Positions 1 through 6,177 of a stretch of DNA of 7,621 nucleotides are shown here, piece by piece. Source of the DNA: CAZDOD01 sp964506935 (GTDB lineage: Bacteria; Desulfobacterota; Zymogenia; Zymogenales; Zymogenaceae); NCBI GenBank assembly GCA_964506935.1, contig CAZDOD010000140.1, positions 1 through 7,621 on the forward strand, in the 5' to 3' direction. The notes under the pieces were generated by a model, which worked only from the letters and a program-made list of their open reading frames with translations, was not told the origin of the DNA and searched no databases. A program made the translations under genes and the position numbers. The first letter of the stretch is position 1; each line of letters starts with the position of its first letter.

Positions 1-483
1 AAGGTCGGCGTGCTGGTTGCCCGATGGGAGTGCAAGCGTAAGGGAAGGAAGGCAAAGAGCCCACTCCTCACCACACTATCATTTGGTGAATTTAACAAGC
101 CTTTCAAGCCGGCGCGCACCGATTTTGACTGGCTCTCACGAGATCCCAAAGAAGTGGATAAATATATTGCCGATTCGTACTGCGGGGGGGTCTTCACGGC
201 CGGATTCTGGTACGATTTTCTGGTAGGTCTGGGTGAGTTGCACAAGAAGGAGACCTTCGACTCCGCACCAAAAGGTCTCCCGATGTATATCTTTTCGGGA
301 GAAAAAGACCCCGTTGGGAAGAATACTAAAGGGGTTCAGGAAGTCTATGAATCATATAAGAAAGCAGGAGTGAAGGATATCTCCCTGAAATTCTACGAGG
401 ACGGGCGCCATGAGATGATAAACGAAATTAACCGGAAGGAAGTCTATCAAGATGTTCTTGATTGGATGAACAAACACCTATAA
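1..483 (+). CDS. alpha/beta-hydrolase, lysophospholipase-like (C-terminal part, 5' end outside window)
   Basis: The frame is open from base 1 to the TAA at 481-483 with no credible start, so this is the last 160 codons of a gene that begins upstream. It resembles the C-terminal half of the serine aminopeptidase S33 / lysophospholipase branch of alpha/beta-hydrolases, which hydrolyse acylglycerol or lysophospholipid esters. Visible family features are the LSFGEFNK cap-region motif, DWLSRD followed by a CGG-F-GF-Y stretch, the GEKDPVG loop with the probable catalytic Asp (codon 103 of the fragment), and GRHEM with the probable catalytic His (codon 137). The nucleophile-elbow serine (GxSxG) would lie upstream and cannot be checked. 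Full-length relatives are usually about 280-320 residues, so roughly half is missing. It ends only 7 bases before attachment-type repeats. It is probably the chromosomal neighbour of the integration site rather than cargo. The ATG-like GTG/CTG codons near base 10 are internal. Confidence 0.85.
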   Translation, partial: KVGVLVARWECKRKGRKAKSPLLTTLSFGEFNKPFKPARTDFDWLSRDPKEVDKYIADSYCGGVFTAGFWYDFLVGLGELHKKETFDSAPKGLPMYIFSGEKDPVGKNTKGVQEVYESYKKAGVKDISLKFYEDGRHEMINEINRKEVYQDVLDWMNKHL

Positions 484-490
484 TACAATT

Positions 491-517
491 CCCCTAAATT
501 CCCCTGTTTTTGTAACA
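491..517 (+). repeat. partial attachment-type block: two CCCCT decamers plus GTTTTTGTAACA
   Basis: Two units beginning CCCC lie exactly 10 bp apart (491 and 501) and are followed by the 12-mer GTTTTTGTAACA (506-517). The phase between the last CCC and the 12-mer (5 bp) is the same as in the two 114-bp direct repeats further right. This is therefore a shortened third copy of the same arm-type array, 8 bp after the hydrolase stop. Whether it is a decayed site or a functional arm cannot be told. Confidence 0.6.
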
Positions 518-665
518 GTTTCGCGTGTATTGATATTCAACTTGATTATTACAATGCTGATCCAAAAGATGCTGACGACATACAGCCAAGACAGCAATAG
601 AGAGACTCGATGATTTTATACGTCGGAACGATGAAATGGTTCCGAGGTGAAAAAAATGGGGAATT

Positions 666-687
666 TTTTGGTCACTACATGGTTCCC
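666..687 (+). repeat. degenerate tail-type repeat pair (TTTTGGTCACT + decayed copy)
   Basis: TTTTGGTCACT (666-676) is identical to the first tail repeat of the array at 6412-6422. The next 11 bases match the second tail repeat there only partly (6 of 11). No phased decamers precede it. It is probably the remnant of an attachment-type array left of the tRNA-Arg. Confidence 0.35.
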
Positions 688-690
688 GTG

Positions 691-724
691 TGAAAAAAAA
701 GGGTTAGGCAAAATCGCCTAACCC
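691..724 (-). terminator. intrinsic terminator read on the minus strand
   Basis: A perfect 9-bp stem, GGGTTAGGC (701-709) with GCCTAACCC (716-724), has a 6-nt loop. On the minus strand it is followed by a run of eight U (A at 693-700). It lies directly behind the CCA end of the minus-strand tRNA-Arg half gene, so it is most simply the original terminator of that tRNA transcript. No T-run follows on the plus strand, so it works in one direction only. Confidence 0.75.
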
Positions 725-736
725 CAAGATTATCAT

Positions 737-781
737 TGGCACGCCTGGCAGGACTCGAACCTGCGACCTGCGGATTAGAAG
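737..781 (-). tRNA. tRNA-Arg(TCT), 3' half only, split at the anticodon loop
   Basis: Read on the minus strand: CCA end encoded (739-737), discriminator G (740), acceptor 3' strand CAGGCGT (747-741), a perfect 5-bp T arm GCAGG/CCTGC with loop TTCGAGT (764-748), variable loop AGGTC (769-765), anticodon 3' stem TCCGC (774-770) and loop CTTCTAA (781-775) with anticodon TCT. Upstream of the loop the expected 5' stem GCGGA is replaced by GCCTA (two mismatches). A short D-arm-like GGTAGAGC follows, and no 5' acceptor strand pairs with CAGGCGT. The gene is therefore only a 3' half fused to foreign sequence. This is the usual footprint of a tyrosine-recombinase element inserted at the anticodon loop. 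The 5' half should lie at the far end of the inserted DNA, outside this window. Confidence 0.8.
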
Positions 782-885
782 TAGGCTCTACCTAACGATA
801 AAGTATTGACATCATTGTATTTTCGTGTCCCTAGCTTGCCCCAGAATGCCCTGAGATACCCTATAATTCCCTGGTTTTTGTAACA
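772..885 (+). repeat. 114-bp direct repeat, left copy (attL-like)
   Basis: By hand alignment this equals 6064-6177 with 12 mismatches and no gaps (about 89%). The first 38 bp are identical and contain the tRNA-Arg anticodon-loop sequence GGATTAGAAG. The right half carries five CCC-starting decamers at exact 10-bp spacing (829, 839, 849, 859, 869) and then GTTTTTGTAACA (874-885). To the left the sequence continues as a genuine tRNA-Arg 3' half, unlike the right copy, so this one looks like a host/element junction. An imperfect inverted repeat (TTAG..GTAG-GCT-CTAC-CTAA, 775-795) may be the core-type recombinase site. Confidence 0.8.
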
Positions 886-1015
886 CAAGTAGTATTGAGC
901 TATGTAATCAAATGACTAGAGGGAAGTGGAACCTTTTGAGAATATTGTTCTTCCCCCCATACGCTAACCTGTTGAATTATCCGTATCATTCATCTTCCTG
1001 TAATCTTGTCCGGTT

Positions 1016-1021
1016 TATAAT
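1016..1021 (+). promoter_or_regulatory. possible -10 element for the cargo operon
   Basis: TATAAT stands 56 bases before the ATG at 1077, in the only gap upstream of the operon. No good -35 (TTGACA-like) hexamer lies 16-18 bp upstream; the best is TCTTCC at 993-998. The promoter may be weak or activator-dependent, for example driven by the response regulator encoded downstream. The call rests on the single hexamer. Confidence 0.35.
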
Positions 1022-1076
1022 TCGATTCGTAAGCTGAAGGCAGGCTTATAGTCCTATAGCAAGGGAGGTGAAACGA

Positions 1077-1490
1077 ATGAGAAGATATGGGATAGTCACA
1101 GGGGTGATTCTCGGTATTCTTCTGGTCGTCGGGTCACTCAGCCTCAGGGCGGAGCAGGAGCACTATACCAGCAGCATCAAAGTTAAGAATCGAGACGAGG
1201 CTGCATTTCCTGAGATGGCGAAAGTATCTCTGGACTCTGCAATGAACGAAGCGCTGAAACAGGTCCCGGGCAAGGTGGTAAGGGCCGAGCTTGAAAACGA
1301 AAATGGCTATCTGGTCTACAGTGTCGAGATCGTAAAAGCCGACCATCATATTATTGATGTTAAGGTGGACGCGGGAAATGGGAAGATACTGAAGACAGAT
1401 CAGGATAAAAGAGAAGTCCATAAGGGAGAGGAGGAAGTCCATAAAGGAGAGGACTTCGATAACGGCCATGAGGAAACGGGCGAAAGGTAA
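1077..1490 (+). CDS. PepSY-domain exported protein
   Basis: A 137-residue protein is predicted. I prefer ATG 1077 because AGGGAGG (1062-1068) is a strong ribosome site at normal spacing; the in-frame GTG at 1068 would overlap that site. Residues 1-25 are a basic start plus hydrophobic segment ending LRA, so a signal peptide or N-terminal anchor. Residues about 49-107 form a PepSY domain: amphipathic helix SLDSAMNEALKQVPG, then strands ending YSVEIV and VKVDAGNGKIL. PepSY domains are thought to bind or inhibit proteases or act as small periplasmic sensors. The acidic C-terminus (about 113-137) carries a duplicated EVHKGEE/EVHKGED unit. Small PepSY genes often sit next to two-component systems, as here, so a signal-modulating or substrate-handling role for the exporter/kinase module is likely but inferred. 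A 110-bp gap with a palindrome separates it from the ABC genes, so it may have separate expression control. Confidence 0.8.
   Translation: MRRYGIVTGVILGILLVVGSLSLRAEQEHYTSSIKVKNRDEAAFPEMAKVSLDSAMNEALKQVPGKVVRAELENENGYLVYSVEIVKADHHIIDVKVDAGNGKILKTDQDKREVHKGEEEVHKGEDFDNGHEETGER
1413..1454 (+). repeat. 21-bp tandem duplication inside the PepSY gene
   Basis: Two adjacent 21-bp units (1413-1433 and 1434-1454) differ at two positions and encode EVHKGEE-EVHKGED. The repeat stays in frame and lengthens the charged tail of the protein. It is probably a recent slippage product. Confidence 0.8.
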
Positions 1491-1498
1491 TGACGAAA

Positions 1499-1521
1499 GG
1501 GGCGGAGATAATCTCCGCCCC
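1499..1521 (+). repeat. near-perfect palindrome (REP-like hairpin)
   Basis: GGGGCGGAGAT (1499-1509) and its exact complement ATCTCCGCCCC (1511-1521) flank one central base, giving a GC-rich hairpin in the PepSY-ABC gap. No T-run follows on either strand, so it is not a classical terminator. It looks like a short interspersed palindromic (REP/MITE-type) element. In the transcript it could attenuate read-through or protect the 3' end of the upstream message. Confidence 0.6.
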
Positions 1522-1600
1522 TACATAAACGCAGCTCCTGAAACAAACCGACAAGAAGAGAATACCATTCCGAGAGAAGAAATAGGAAAGGAAAGGTCAA

Positions 1601-2317
1601 ATGATCATAACTGTAGAAAACCTGGTAAAAAAATATGGGGACTACATGGCGTTGGATGGTTTGGATTTCACCGTTGAGAAAGGCGACATTTTTGGATTCC
1701 TTGGTCCGAATGGGGCGGGGAAAACAACTACTATCCGGATTCTAACAACCATCATCAAAGCTGATTCGGGAAAAGTCTTAATTGATGGACATGATATTTT
1801 TAGAGAACCATTGGTGGCAAAAAAGGTTATTAACGCTCTTCCGGAATCCAATGGATATTATGAATGGATGACCGGACGCGAATACCTTGAGCTCTTCTAT
1901 AACCTATACGAAGGAGAGAAATCAAAAAAAGAAGTCTACAAATTATTAGAAGATGTCGGGCTTAATGGAAAGGATAATCATCTTATCCGCACTTATTCGC
2001 GCGGCATGAAACAGAGGCTCGGCATTGCGCGGGCTATTGTCAACAAGCCTAAGATTCTATTTCTCGATGAGCCCACGAATGGCCTTGACCCGAAAGGAAG
2101 AAAAGACATTCACGAGTTGTTGATTAATATGAACCGGGAGAACGGTACCACCATTTTTCTTTCTACCCATCTGCTGGAAGATGTCGATAGGCTCTGTAAT
2201 AGAGTGGCTATTATTAATTACGGAAAGATAGTAAGGATGGGAGATCTCGGCAGTATGAAAGGAAGAGGCACCATAGACGATATCTTCTTCGTGTCAACAA
2301 AAGAGGGAGTACTATGA
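1601..2317 (+). CDS. ABC transporter ATP-binding protein (ABC-2 / DrrA-CcmA type)
   Basis: This 238-residue protein is a single nucleotide-binding domain of the usual length. Walker A is GPNGAGKT (35-42), the signature is SRGMK (133-137, in YSRGMKQRLGIARA), Walker B is ILFLDEP (152-158), the D-loop is NGLDP, and the switch His is in STHLL (H190). The Q-loop position appears to hold Glu (ALPE, about residue 82), common in this subfamily. The start ATG has GGAAAGG 6 bases upstream. Its stop overlaps the next start by 4 bp (ATGA), so translation is probably coupled to the permease, with which it should form a 2+2 exporter at the inner membrane. By family, such pairs export hydrophobic drugs, lipids, peptides or polysaccharides; the substrate here is unknown. 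It is the first gene of the tight block ending with the sensor kinase. Confidence 0.95.
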   Translation: MIITVENLVKKYGDYMALDGLDFTVEKGDIFGFLGPNGAGKTTTIRILTTIIKADSGKVLIDGHDIFREPLVAKKVINALPESNGYYEWMTGREYLELFYNLYEGEKSKKEVYKLLEDVGLNGKDNHLIRTYSRGMKQRLGIARAIVNKPKILFLDEPTNGLDPKGRKDIHELLINMNRENGTTIFLSTHLLEDVDRLCNRVAIINYGKIVRMGDLGSMKGRGTIDDIFFVSTKEGVL

Positions 2318-3063
2318 AGACTGCATATATTATGCGAAAAGAGATGAGGGAAAACGTCCTGACTCCAAGAGGCTATTTATGGTATATTCTTACATCTGTG
2401 ATTCTGAGTGTCTTGAGTTACTTGTTCCTTACTAACAGCGAGCTAAGCCTCCTTGACCAGGGTCAGATGCTTTACACGATCATGAATTTCATCGTCGCCC
2501 TTGGGGTTTTGATCAGCCTCGTATTCGGAGCGGACGCGTTTGCCGGCGAAATAGAGAGAAGGACATTGGAGGCGCTGCTTCTAACTCCGGTAACCAAGGC
2601 TGAAATTGCCACTGGAAAAGTCGGTGCTGCGCTTGCGAACTGGGGAATTCTGTTGGCCGTTTCACTGCCCTACCTCGTTATTGTGGGAAAGGGCGAACGG
2701 AATCTGCTTGCTGGTATTGTCTATCTTATCCCCCTCGGGACGCTCCTGGCGGTTACCTTCTCCGCCTTTTCCATGGGGCTTTCATCCAGGATGAAGTCCG
2801 TAAAGGGTTCCCTGATTATTTCTTTCTTCGTTTTCCTATTTGCAGGGTCGCCTATTTTCCTCCCAGCGGCCCAGAGAAGCTCATGGTTTGGTAGGATCCT
2901 TGATTTCATAAATCCATTTGCGAGTGCTATAAATACCTTCGACAGCGTCGTTATCGACGGCCAAGGTTTTAGCTGTCAGGCGACGCGCATGGCCGCTATC
3001 TGTGGCTATTTGTTTCTGTCACTGTGGTTCCTAAAGAGAAGCGTATCCAAACTGGAAATGTGA
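2314..3063 (+). CDS. ABC-2 type transporter permease
   Basis: This 249-residue, very hydrophobic protein is the membrane partner of the preceding ATPase. After a short cytoplasmic N-terminus with the common K-E-R pattern (RKEMREN) come about six predicted membrane segments, roughly residues 21-40, 54-73, 108-126, 132-155, 167-187 and 228-244. The conserved ABC-2 coupling motif is clear at 72-98: GADAFAGE followed by IERRTLEALLLTPV and TKAEI, which contacts the ATPase. The start ATG overlaps the ATPase stop, so no other start is sensible. The length fits the permease type that works as a homodimer. It ends 9 bases before the NEW3-like gene. The exported substrate is not predictable. Confidence 0.93.
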   Translation: MKTAYIMRKEMRENVLTPRGYLWYILTSVILSVLSYLFLTNSELSLLDQGQMLYTIMNFIVALGVLISLVFGADAFAGEIERRTLEALLLTPVTKAEIATGKVGAALANWGILLAVSLPYLVIVGKGERNLLAGIVYLIPLGTLLAVTFSAFSMGLSSRMKSVKGSLIISFFVFLFAGSPIFLPAAQRSSWFGRILDFINPFASAINTFDSVVIDGQGFSCQATRMAAICGYLFLSLWFLKRSVSKLEM

Positions 3064-3072
3064 GGTTACATA

Positions 3073-3617
3073 ATGAAAAGATTAATGCTATTTCTATCGA
3101 TAATATCCGTGGTGATGCTGTTGAGTCACGCGTCTGCTTCTGCAAAGGAAAGCATTACCGCCTCTATTAGCCCGCCAACTATCCACGCCAATATGGGCGA
3201 TAGAATAACTTATACGGGAACAATAACTAATAACTCGGATAAACCCATAGAAAATATTATTGNNNNNNNNNNGCCTATATCTCTCTGGCTAATGTTACAC
3301 CAGGTAAGGAAGCCCCTTTGGACCTGGAAGACTGGAGTGCTAACAAAGCTATCAAGATAGGTAGGATTCCGCCCTATGGTTCCTACAAAAGTCAATGGCC
3401 TATTAGTCTGATCGACTCGGGGAGTTATGTAGCGTATATTACGGTTGTCGACAAAAACGGCAATAGTCCTCTAATTAGTGGCATGTCTCGTCTTGAGATA
3501 AAAAGAATTCTCAGGCTTAACCCACATAATATCCTTCCCGTAGCTTTCGGAGAACCGGCTGTTCTCGGATTCATATTTTTACTGGTTGATTTTAGAAGGA
3601 GGAAGTGGTTAAAATAG
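3073..3617 (+). CDS. exported NEW3-like (CARDB/Ig-like) membrane-anchored protein, interrupted by an assembly gap
   Basis: The start ATG 3073 follows TGAGG (3061-3065). Residues 1-24 are a signal peptide ending ASA-K. Next comes a beta-rich stretch of the type seen in NEW3/CARDB domains (ISPPTIHANMGDRITYTG, then ITNNSDKPIENI). Ten N break the gene at 3263-3272. After the gap the same protein continues in another frame from 3273 (AYISLANVTPG, DLEDWSANKA, a WPISLIDSGSYVAYI strand) to TAG at 3615-3617, ending in a membrane segment (LPVAFGEPAVLGFIFLLVDF) and basic RRRKWLK. Intact homologues would need a missing length of 2 modulo 3, so the ten N are a placeholder and the shift is an assembly artefact, not a mutation. 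The likely topology is an extracytoplasmic Ig-like domain tethered by a C-terminal helix. It stands between exporter and regulator genes, so it may be an accessory or substrate-contact subunit; this is inference. Confidence 0.75.
3263..3272. other. assembly gap (10 N)
   Basis: Ten undetermined bases lie inside the NEW3-like gene. The reading frames on either side fit one protein only if the true length is 2 modulo 3, so the value ten cannot be literal if the gene is intact. Confidence 0.95.
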
Positions 3618-3620
3618 TTT

Positions 3621-4289
3621 ATGCGCATACTGATCGTTGAAGACGAAAAATTGCTCGCCGACATCATCAAGAAGGGACTGGAGGAGGAGGACTATTCCGT
3701 TGACGTGGCATATAATGGTGAGGACGGACTCTTTATGGCAGAAAATGAGCCTTCAGACCTTATCATACTTGACATCATGTTACCCATTGTCGACGGAATA
3801 ACCATCCTTAAGAGAATCCGTGAGGCAGGCGTTAGTACGCCCGTTATCATGCTCACCGCAAAAGATGCGTTAATGGATAAGGTGTCGGGACTGGATAGTG
3901 GCGCCGACGACTATCTGACAAAACCGTTTCTCTTTGAAGAACTGCTGGCGCGTATGCGCGCTCTGCTCAGGCGTGGATCTGAGGCTATAACCTCCGTGAT
4001 CGAGATAGGGGACGTCACAATTAATACGGCCACTCATGAAGTAAAAAGGAAGGGAAGAGATATTCCGCTTTCGGCAAAGGAATATGTCCTCCTTGAATTT
4101 ATGGCCATCAATAAGAACAAGGTGTTGAGTAGGACTGTGCTCACAGAACATATCTACGATTATGATTTTGACCTGGATAGCAACGTCATTGATGTCTTTA
4201 TCCATCGGATCAGAAATAAGATTGATAAAGGATTTGAGAAGAAGCTCATCTATACCCTCAGGGGATCAGGATACATGCTAAAGGGCTGA
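3621..4289 (+). CDS. OmpR/PhoB-family response regulator
   Basis: The 222-residue length is normal for the family. The receiver domain (1-115) has the acidic pocket E7/D8, phospho-acceptor D51 (IILDIMLP), switch T79 (MLTAKD) and K101 (LTKPF). The winged-helix DNA-binding domain (about 125-222) has the LSAKEYVLLEFMA helix, recognition region NVIDVFIHRIRNKID and C-terminal hairpin TLRGSGYML. On phosphorylation it should dimerise and bind direct repeats upstream of target genes. ATG 3621 comes 3 bases after the NEW3-like stop; GGAGGAAG (3598-3605) is 15 bases upstream, long for a ribosome site, so translational coupling is likely. The kinase gene starts 1 base after its stop, making it the cognate partner. 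The expected target is its own operon. The sequence resembles the CusR/QseB/MprA-like group, but I cannot assign one. Confidence 0.95.
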   Translation: MRILIVEDEKLLADIIKKGLEEEDYSVDVAYNGEDGLFMAENEPSDLIILDIMLPIVDGITILKRIREAGVSTPVIMLTAKDALMDKVSGLDSGADDYLTKPFLFEELLARMRALLRRGSEAITSVIEIGDVTINTATHEVKRKGRDIPLSAKEYVLLEFMAINKNKVLSRTVLTEHIYDYDFDLDSNVIDVFIHRIRNKIDKGFEKKLIYTLRGSGYMLKG

Positions 4290-4290
4290 T

Positions 4291-5700
4291 ATGGTTTCCT
4301 CTATTAAGGCGAGAGTTGTTCTATTTTACGTGGTTGTCCTGTTTATAATTCTTTCAATCCTCGGGGTATTTCTTTATTTAAGTCTCAGAAGAATCGTCTA
4401 CGACTCCATAGATTCGAGTCTCATTTCGAAAGCAAAGGCGCTTGCAACACTAATCAAGGATGACGGGGATGAGACGGAGTTCGGCTTCTCCGACGACGTG
4501 ATGTGGGAGTATAACTCACCAAGGTCGAAGAGCTTTTTTCAAATACGGCGTTTTGACGGTGCTATTATTGAGAAATCCGAATCCATCGGAGCACTTGAGC
4601 TCCCGTTTTCCCCCGATGCAAGCAGAACGACTTTCTCGACCATCCAGTTAAAAGGGATGACTGTGAGGATGGTTACTTTTTATGTTCCAGCGGACGAAAA
4701 CCCTAATGAGACAAATATCAGCTTCATTATTCAATGCGCCGAGGATATAGATGAAAAGATTGGACTTCTGAAGACTTATAGAACCATCCTTTTTCTCTCT
4801 GTTCTTGGTATCATGATCATTTCGTCCTCGGGCGGTTTTTTAATCGCAGGAAAGGCGCTTACTCCCGTAAAGGAGTTTTCACGAGCTATTGACCGGATTT
4901 CGGAGTCAAACCTTTCGGAAAGGATAACCACAGAAAACGTCCCGCCGGAGCTGAAGATTCTTGCCTCCTCTTTCAACAACACCTTCGGTCGTTTGGAAAA
5001 ATCATTCAAGCGCCAAAGACAGTTCGTTTCCGATGCATCCCATGAACTGAGGACTCCCCTATCAGTTGTCCTGAGTCAATGCGAAATTACTTTAAATAGA
5101 CAGAGGTCTACTGAAGAATATAGAAACGTCTTGGCAGCCATTATGGAGGCTTCAACATTGATGTCGAAAACGGTCGAGAAACTCATTGCCCTGGCTCGCC
5201 TCGGTACGGACAAGATTGAATTAAAGATAGAAAAAGTGGACCTCAGCGAGATCATTAAAGAGGTCGTGAAACTCCTGAAACTTCTCGCTTCAAAAAACGA
5301 TATTACCATAAATATATTGGCGCACGAACAACATATAGTTTCCGGCGATCGGGCGGCTTTACTGGAGCTTTTTACGAATATAATAGACAACGCGATAAAG
5401 TACAACCTTCTTCACGGGAAGATAGACATTCTTATTAAGAAAGACAACGCATTTCTTGTAACTGAAGTGCGAGACACAGGGATTGGCATACCTGAAAGTG
5501 ACCTATCTAAGGTCCTTGATCGCTTCTATAGGGTTGATAAATCTCGTTCAAAGAGGATTGGTGGCGCCGGATTGGGTCTGAGCATTTGTGATGAGATCGT
5601 GAAACTTCATGGAGGTAAGATAGAGATAAAAAGCACCCTGGGCGAAGGTACCACTGTAATTGTTTATCTAAAAGCTAATAGAGATGTCGTGCAGTCTTAG
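4291..5700 (+). CDS. HAMP-domain sensor histidine kinase
   Basis: This 469-residue protein has the classic layout. TM1 (about 9-31) and TM2 (about 165-187) flank a periplasmic sensor domain of about 130 residues. HAMP (about 188-241, with P in LTPVKEF) follows, then the HisKA H-box with phospho-acceptor H251 (SDASHELRTPLS). The catalytic ATPase domain has N-box NIIDNAIKYN (N367), G1 DTGIGIP (D395), F-box FYRVDKSRS and G2 GGAGLGLSI (424-432). All catalytic motifs look intact. It should phosphorylate the response regulator encoded 1 base upstream. The periplasmic domain shows no motif I recognise, so the signal is unknown; QseC/CusS-type kinases sense peptides, metals or envelope stress. AAGGG a few bases before ATG 4291 serves as ribosome site. 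It closes the operon; no convincing terminator follows directly. Confidence 0.95.
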   Translation: MVSSIKARVVLFYVVVLFIILSILGVFLYLSLRRIVYDSIDSSLISKAKALATLIKDDGDETEFGFSDDVMWEYNSPRSKSFFQIRRFDGAIIEKSESIGALELPFSPDASRTTFSTIQLKGMTVRMVTFYVPADENPNETNISFIIQCAEDIDEKIGLLKTYRTILFLSVLGIMIISSSGGFLIAGKALTPVKEFSRAIDRISESNLSERITTENVPPELKILASSFNNTFGRLEKSFKRQRQFVSDASHELRTPLSVVLSQCEITLNRQRSTEEYRNVLAAIMEASTLMSKTVEKLIALARLGTDKIELKIEKVDLSEIIKEVVKLLKLLASKNDITINILAHEQHIVSGDRAALLELFTNIIDNAIKYNLLHGKIDILIKKDNAFLVTEVRDTGIGIPESDLSKVLDRFYRVDKSRSKRIGGAGLGLSICDEIVKLHGGKIEIKSTLGEGTTVIVYLKANRDVVQS

Positions 5701-6020
5701 GTTCTTCTCTTACTGAAGAGCAGCTTGATTTGGCACTTCATTAGGAAACCCGGCATCCAACAAGGGAGATATGGAGCCGTGTTCATCGTCAGCAACTCTT
5801 GGACAGTTTTTCAAGGAAGTTAAATTATACATTCAAGAGTATTTGATAGCAATTAAAGTTTCATTTCATGTTTTTAGAGATTTCGTAGAAAGACCATCCT
5901 ATCTTTAAGCTCTTGACTCCCAGTCCCGGCTTCCATAATCTTTAAATTGATTAAAGGAGTCGGTTATAAATAAGGATGAGTTTGTAGGTGAGCAAACTTC
6001 TTGAAATGATTAACTTTCTG
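5701..6020. other. non-coding stretch, no recognisable gene
   Basis: I see no conserved gene here. A short plus-strand frame (ATG 5771 to TAA 5906-5908, 45 codons, reading ATLGQFFKEVKLYIQEYL in its middle) has GGGAG only 2 bases before the ATG. It matches nothing I know and could be chance or the tail of a decayed gene. A weak hairpin (CTCTT/AAGAG) soon after the kinase stop lacks a T-run, so the operon terminator may be absent here or further right (6293). Confidence 0.4.
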
Positions 6021-6073
6021 ATGCCTGGGCTGGGATCGAACCGCCACGTTTCATAACAACGAAGGATTAGAAG
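6021..6073 (-). pseudogene. degenerate tRNA-like 3' half joined to the tRNA-Arg anticodon loop
   Basis: On the minus strand CTTCTAA-TCC (anticodon loop TCT) leads into a stretch about 10 bases too long. It then shows a T-loop-like GGTTCGATCCC and an acceptor-like CCAGGCATCA, compared with CCAGGCGTGCCA in the tRNA half at 737-781. The T stem pairs at only 3 of 5 positions and the variable region is overlong, so it cannot be a working tRNA. I read it as the opposite arm of an element attachment site carrying a decayed tRNA copy. Confidence 0.45.
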
Positions 6074-6177
6074 TAGGCTCTACCTAACGATAAAGTATTG
6101 ATATCATTGTAATTACAATTCCCTATGATGCCCCAGAATGCCCTGAAATGCCCTATAATTCCCTAGTTTTTGTAACA
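6064..6177 (+). repeat. 114-bp direct repeat, right copy (attP-like or element/element junction)
   Basis: This is the partner of 772-885. It shares the identical first 38 bp, then CCC-starting decamers at 6121, 6131, 6141, 6151 and 6161 and GTTTTTGTAACA at 6166-6177. Unlike the left copy it is not joined to a good tRNA 3' half. A 14-bp perfect palindrome ATTGTAATTACAAT (6106-6119) is present here but destroyed in the left copy. The interval between copy starts is 5292 bp and contains the whole cargo operon. Confidence 0.8.

Noticed and set aside
623..645. Hairpin TCGGAAC/GTTCCGA as a terminator
   Set aside because: Only 7 bp with a 9-nt loop, and no T-run on either strand.
612..695. Short plus-strand frame reading GTMKWFRGEKNGEFFG, reminiscent of a cold-shock domain start (GTVKWF)
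   Set aside because: Only 27 codons, no ribosome site, and it stops before the RNA-binding motifs; the likeness is probably chance.
803..835. TTGACA at the left 114-bp repeat as a -35 element
   Set aside because: No -10-like hexamer lies 16-18 bp downstream; that position is occupied by the CCC decamers.
829..873. CRISPR array interpretation of the periodic repeats
   Set aside because: Units are 10 bp with no unique spacers and no cas genes; the spacing equals one helical turn, as in protein-binding arrays.
911..1039. 42-codon plus-strand frame before the PepSY gene
   Set aside because: No ribosome site and no recognisable sequence; composition fits non-coding DNA.
1068..1076. GTG at 1068 as start of the PepSY gene
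   Set aside because: It overlaps the strong AGGGAGG ribosome site; ATG 1077 has proper spacing and the signal peptide begins there.
5771..5908. 45-codon frame after the kinase gene as a real gene
   Set aside because: The ribosome site is too close to the ATG and the peptide matches nothing known to me; mentioned only in the gap description.
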